From: Acidobacteria bacterium UBA2161 | GTDB lineage: Bacteria > Acidobacteriota > Vicinamibacteria > Vicinamibacterales > UBA823 | DNA: 64,000 nucleotides | Assembly (NCBI GenBank): GCA_002328835.1 | Contig: DCWN01000002.1 | Span: 8,666 to 72,665 of the forward strand | Direction: 5' to 3' | In this document: positions 60,586 through 64,000 of the stretch, piece by piece | Numbering within the stretch: position 1 is the first letter of the stretch | Layout of the letters: each line of letters begins with the position of its first letter | Translations under genes and position numbers: made by a program | Notes under the pieces: model-generated | What the model was told of the DNA's origin: nothing | The model's input: the letters and a program-made list of their open reading frames with translations, nothing else | Databases searched by the model: none

Positions 60586-62241
60586 TCACCGTCGCAGCCG
60601 TCGGAGACGCGACATCACCGCGCTCTCGCCGCGGCCGAAGTGGTCGTGCAGCTCCAGATACTCCCGGTAGAGCGCGTCGTACTGACCCGCCGCCGTACCG
60701 TCCGGCTCGATCGTCTCCGTCGCGAGGCCGGCCATCCGCCCGACGGCGGTCTCGAGCGATCCGTGGCCGCCCCGGTCGGGACCGGCAGCCAGCGCACCCA
60801 GGATCGCCGCGCCGAGGGCCGAGGCGTTCGGCGAGGTGGCGAGCCGGATCGGACGCTGCGTGATGTCGGCGTAGATCCGGAGGAGCAGTGGACTCCGCTC
60901 GGCCAGTCCGCCGGTGGCCACCAGCTCGGTGACCGGGATCTGCTCGGCCTCGAACGCGTCGAGAATCCTCCGGGTGCCAAACCCCGTCGCCTCGATCAGG
61001 CTGCGATACAGCTCTCCCGCCGTCGTCTGCAGCGACAGCCCGACGATCAGCCCCGAGAGATCGGCGTTGGCCAGGACGGATCGGTTGCCGTTCCACCAGT
61101 CGAGGGCGACCAGACCGTTGCCGCCGGGCCCCGCCGCCGCCGCGTCGGCTTCGAGGTGGGCGAACGTCGAGGCGCTGTCGGTCGCGGGCGATCCGACCAG
61201 ACCGGCGAACCAGCCGAAGATGTCGCCGACGGCTGCCTGGCCGGCTTCGTAGCCGTAAAGCCCCTCGACGATCCCATCCTGCACGATGCCCGCCACGCCC
61301 TCGACCGGCGCGTGGCGGTCGGCCAGGAGCATCTGGCAGGTCGACGTGCCCAGCACGATGACCATCCGGCCGGGCGTGACGACAGTGGCACCGAGCACTC
61401 CCGCATGTGCGTCGATGATCGGCGCCGCGACCGGTGTTCCCGCCGCCAGCCCGAGCCGCGATGCCCACGCCTCGGTCAGGCCGCCGACGCACTGGCCCGG
61501 CGGCACGACTTCACCCGGCAGCTTGTCGCGGGCGAAGTGGCGCATCCGTGGATCGAGGGCTTCGAAGAACTCCGCCGGCGGAAACCCGTGGGCGCGGCTC
61601 CAGAGTCCCTTGTATCCCGCGCCGCACGCGTTTCGGATCAGGACGCCGGTGAGTTGACCGGTGGTCCAATCGGCGGCTTCGACGATCCCGACCGCTGACT
61701 CGAAGATCTCTGGATCCTCGTCGAGGATCTGCAGCGCCTTGGCGACGAGCCACTCCGACGAGGTGCGGCCACCGTAGTCGTCGAGAAAACGCTCGCCGCG
61801 CGCCGTGGCGATCTCGTTAATCCGGTCAGCCTGGGGTTGCGCCGCGTGGTGTTTCCAGAGCTTCACCCAGGCGTGCGGGCGGTCCGCAAATCCCGGACGG
61901 AGGCAGAGGGCCTGACCCGCCGAGTCGATCGGCAGCACGGTCGACGCCGTGAAGTCGATGCCAATGCCTGCGATCGTATCGGCCGCGGTGCCGGCGTCGC
62001 GCCGGGCTTCAGTCACGGCGGCAGTCAGTGAGGTCAGGTAGTCCGAGGGATGCTGCAGGGCCCAGTCGACGCCGAGGGGGCCGCCGCCGGGCAGTTCGCG
62101 GTCGATCACGCCGTGCGGGTAGTCCGCGACCGCGGTCGCCAGTTGGCGCCCCGTCGCCGTCTCGACGATGACGGCCCGGCACGACGCCGTGCCAAAGTCG
62201 ATCCCAACGGCGCACCCAGCGGCGGCGCTATGCATCGTCAT
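60586..62241 (-). CDS. araB: Ribulokinase (FGGY family)
   Basis: Carbohydrate kinase of 551 residues that phosphorylates L-ribulose in the arabinose pathway. It shows VGIDFGTASCRAVIV, GIGIDFTASTVLPID, WVKLWKHHAAQPQADRINE, and the FGGY blocks IDAHAGVLGA and LVATGGLAERSPLLLRIYADITQRPI. The DFTAST and WKHHAAQ segments are typical of ribulokinase rather than xylulo- or glycerol kinase. It follows the isomerase gene by 17 bases on the same strand and is clearly co-transcribed. L-ribulose-5-phosphate epimerase (araD) is not seen. Confidence 0.92.
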   Translation of the reverse strand: MTMHSAAAGCAVGIDFGTASCRAVIVETATGRQLATAVADYPHGVIDRELPGGGPLGVDWALQHPSDYLTSLTAAVTEARRDAGTAADTIAGIGIDFTASTVLPIDSAGQALCLRPGFADRPHAWVKLWKHHAAQPQADRINEIATARGERFLDDYGGRTSSEWLVAKALQILDEDPEIFESAVGIVEAADWTTGQLTGVLIRNACGAGYKGLWSRAHGFPPAEFFEALDPRMRHFARDKLPGEVVPPGQCVGGLTEAWASRLGLAAGTPVAAPIIDAHAGVLGATVVTPGRMVIVLGTSTCQMLLADRHAPVEGVAGIVQDGIVEGLYGYEAGQAAVGDIFGWFAGLVGSPATDSASTFAHLEADAAAAGPGGNGLVALDWWNGNRSVLANADLSGLIVGLSLQTTAGELYRSLIEATGFGTRRILDAFEAEQIPVTELVATGGLAERSPLLLRIYADITQRPIRLATSPNASALGAAILGALAAGPDRGGHGSLETAVGRMAGLATETIEPDGTAAGQYDALYREYLELHDHFGRGESAVMSRLRRLRR

Positions 62242-62258
62242 CTGTCATCTGTCGCGCG

Positions 62259-63914
62259 TCACGAGCGGAACTCGGCGGCCTGGTGGCGATCGAGATCGTC
62301 GTCGACGTCGCCGCAGAGCGTGACCCGGAGGCCAAGTTCACGCGCCATCGCTGCCTTCATGACGAGCGCCTGGCGCGCTCGTGGCGCGTCGGGCGCGTAC
62401 GCGACTTGCACATGGTTCGACTGATGCTGCGCCATCATCTGGTCGCGGGTTACGCCATACAGCACGGCATGCATGATCGGCCAGTGCGGCGTCGTCAGGC
62501 GCCAGCGGCGTTCGGTCTCCTCGTCGGGCAGCCGCACGACGCCGCCGCGGCCGATGTCCATCTGGAGTGCGCCGTCCGCCACGTACACCCGGCTCCAGAC
62601 GATCTCGCCCGGCCGGCTCACGCCCTTCAGCGTCGAGCCGCCGCGTGGAAAATACATGGCCGGTTGGCGCTCGCCGACGGCACCGGCGTACCCGTCGATG
62701 AAGTGGCTGGCGGGTGCGGCGCCCGAGATCTCGAAGACCCAGACGAACTCGTCGATCCCCTGGGCGTGGACCACTTCGCCCCAGCGCACGTCGTGCAAGG
62801 TCGTCGATGGGTCGAGATCGAGGGCCGTCCAGACGCGATTGGTCAGGAGCGCATCGACGCCGGCGCACTCATCGACTTCGTTGAAATGCGGAATCGCGCG
62901 GCCCTCGAAGACCGGCCGTCCGCCGTCGCCCACGACGGGCGGGCGATCGGGGTTGTTGAGCAGCCCCTCGGCGAGATCCGACGCCACACAGACGTCCTTC
63001 AGACCCTGTTGGTACTGGATGCCGATGGCGTCGCAGCCGAACCGGTCGGCCAGGGTCGCGGCCGCGTCATACATCTTCAGGCCTTCGATCACCTGGTCCT
63101 CGGTGAGGTCCGCCGCCGGGTCGGGCCCGAAGCGGAACCGCATGCCGCGCTGCCGCAGCCAGTCGTAGTGGCCGCGCGCCGTCGCGTCGTCGACCTCGCG
63201 CATCGCGGCGTAGAGCGCCGACTGGCTCAGGCGCTCCTTGAAGAGGCCGAGGGGGTGGAGCAGGTGATCGGGAACGATCGCGTTGAACATGCCCATGCAG
63301 CCTTCGTCGAATACCCCCAGCAGCGCGCGATCGGCGCGGAGGTGCGAGCCGGCCGCCCGCCCCCGCACCTCGAACTCCTGGCACTCCAGCGGCCACCGGT
63401 GAGCGTCGAGCGGCCGTGCGTGGGAGGTGTCGTGGACGATCTGGCCGCCGTCGAGCCACTCGGCGAGTCCGCGCCGGGCGAAGTCATCCTGGAAATCGAC
63501 ACTCCAGATGCTGCTGTAGGCGATGCCAGCCTTGGTCAGCGACCCGTTCAGATTGAGCAGCCCGACGAGGCCGGGCCATTCGCCGCTCCAGTTGGCGAGG
63601 GTCAGGATCGGCGCGCGGTGGCGGAGCAGTCCGGCCAGGACGTGGCTCGAGTACTGCCAGACCGCGGTGGCGACGACGAGTGGCACCTGCGGGTCGATCT
63701 GTCGAAAGACCTCGAGCCCGCGCGCCTGTCCGTCGATGAACCCGTGACCCGCCTCGGCGTCCGGTGTGTGCGCGCGCTGGGTCGCGTGGCCCAGGTCTGC
63801 GAAGGCGGCCTGGACGGTGGCTTCGAGCGCCTGTTGCGCCGGCCAGCACCGGCGGTTGGCACTCGGCCTCGAATCTCCGCTGGCCACGATGAGGATCGGC
63901 GGCGTGGTGGTCAT
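62259..63914 (-). CDS. L-fucose/L-arabinose isomerase superfamily protein
   Basis: Ketol-isomerase of 551 residues. Recognisable parts are VPLVVATAVWQYSSHVLAGLLRHRAPILTLANWSGEWPGLVGLLNLNGSL, CDAIGIQYQQGLKD with the Glu/Gln region, FNEVDECAGVDALLTNRVW, and HFIDGYAGAVGERQPAMYFPRGGSTLKG. The domain layout follows FucI/AraA proteins, but pairing with araB and divergent sequence suggests an L-arabinose-type isomerase of a non-AraA branch. Metal ligands (Glu, Asp, His) are present in the middle third. The ATG follows GAGCCG; TATGCT on the minus strand near 63977 may be the promoter. Confidence 0.8.
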   Translation of the reverse strand: MTTTPPILIVASGDSRPSANRRCWPAQQALEATVQAAFADLGHATQRAHTPDAEAGHGFIDGQARGLEVFRQIDPQVPLVVATAVWQYSSHVLAGLLRHRAPILTLANWSGEWPGLVGLLNLNGSLTKAGIAYSSIWSVDFQDDFARRGLAEWLDGGQIVHDTSHARPLDAHRWPLECQEFEVRGRAAGSHLRADRALLGVFDEGCMGMFNAIVPDHLLHPLGLFKERLSQSALYAAMREVDDATARGHYDWLRQRGMRFRFGPDPAADLTEDQVIEGLKMYDAAATLADRFGCDAIGIQYQQGLKDVCVASDLAEGLLNNPDRPPVVGDGGRPVFEGRAIPHFNEVDECAGVDALLTNRVWTALDLDPSTTLHDVRWGEVVHAQGIDEFVWVFEISGAAPASHFIDGYAGAVGERQPAMYFPRGGSTLKGVSRPGEIVWSRVYVADGALQMDIGRGGVVRLPDEETERRWRLTTPHWPIMHAVLYGVTRDQMMAQHQSNHVQVAYAPDAPRARQALVMKAAMARELGLRVTLCGDVDDDLDRHQAAEFRS

Positions 63915-64000
63915 CGGCTCAGAACCCGGCGTCGAGGGCTGTGCCGGCCGCGGGCCAGTGGACGCTGCCGACAGCCTGTAGCATACTCGACGCGCCTCGG

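Overview
The window reads as one contiguous piece of a high-GC bacterial chromosome with dense, mostly convergent or divergent short operons and no phage, plasmid, insertion sequence, CRISPR array, rRNA or tRNA that I can recognise. The protein mix (M28, M16, S9, M50 and matrixin proteases, penicillin acylase, a very large BNR/Asp-box secreted protein, PHP-domain exported protein, GH109-type oxidoreductase, paired AMMECR1/MEMO proteins, lpxB and outer-membrane barrels) suggests a Gram-negative soil or marine Acidobacteriota, perhaps of the Vicinamibacteria type. That placement is inference from gene content; no marker gene was aligned.

Layout. 1-3326 (minus): ymdB-xseA-xseB-ispA, the last cut by the window edge. 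3327-5426: AT-rich promoter island and dnaK. 5464-7324: divergent glycosyltransferase and an rpoZ-like gene with two small membrane proteins. 7331-10376 (minus): PHP protein, yggT, gatC, gatA. 10475-11954: the AmmeMemoRadiSam B and A proteins, then a structured palindromic element and nfo. 13014-22672 (plus): a metal-dependent exported hydrolase, a K+/H+ exchange-related protein, two M16 peptidases, lpxB, and an exported matrixin/outer-membrane group. 22712-28212 (plus): M50 protease-acnA-queG-yqgE. 28395-33748: M28 peptidase, bacterioferritin-like protein, dinB, ABC exporter. 34065-37930: an ATP-grasp/zinc-metallopeptidase cassette divergent from ettA. 38019-41023 (minus): TAXI-TRAP transporter. 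41162-46367: esterase, GH109-like protein, S9 peptidase. 46499-55383: nitrilase, AhpD-like selenoprotein candidate, penicillin acylase, gamma-glutamyltransferase, SDR, Slt transglycosylase. 55564-63914: Asp-box protein, LacD aldolase, ribulokinase and sugar isomerase.

The most interesting object is the AhpD-like gene at 47477-48040 (minus). An in-frame UGA replaces the second cysteine of its CxxC centre, with the AhpD spacing Glu-(11)-Cys-(2)-Sec-(3)-His intact and a 7-bp hairpin 24 nt downstream of the UGA. This is best read as a selenoprotein, not a broken gene.

Three expression-level patterns recur. Many starts sit 6-9 nt after a TANNNT box with no Shine-Dalgarno, which suggests leaderless transcripts. 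Many operon junctions use NTGA stop/start overlaps, and one of these argues for a CTG start. GC-rich repeats with a shared core lie directly behind stop codons at three loci. Two unrelated genes are also each preceded by an overlapping 16-codon leader ORF.
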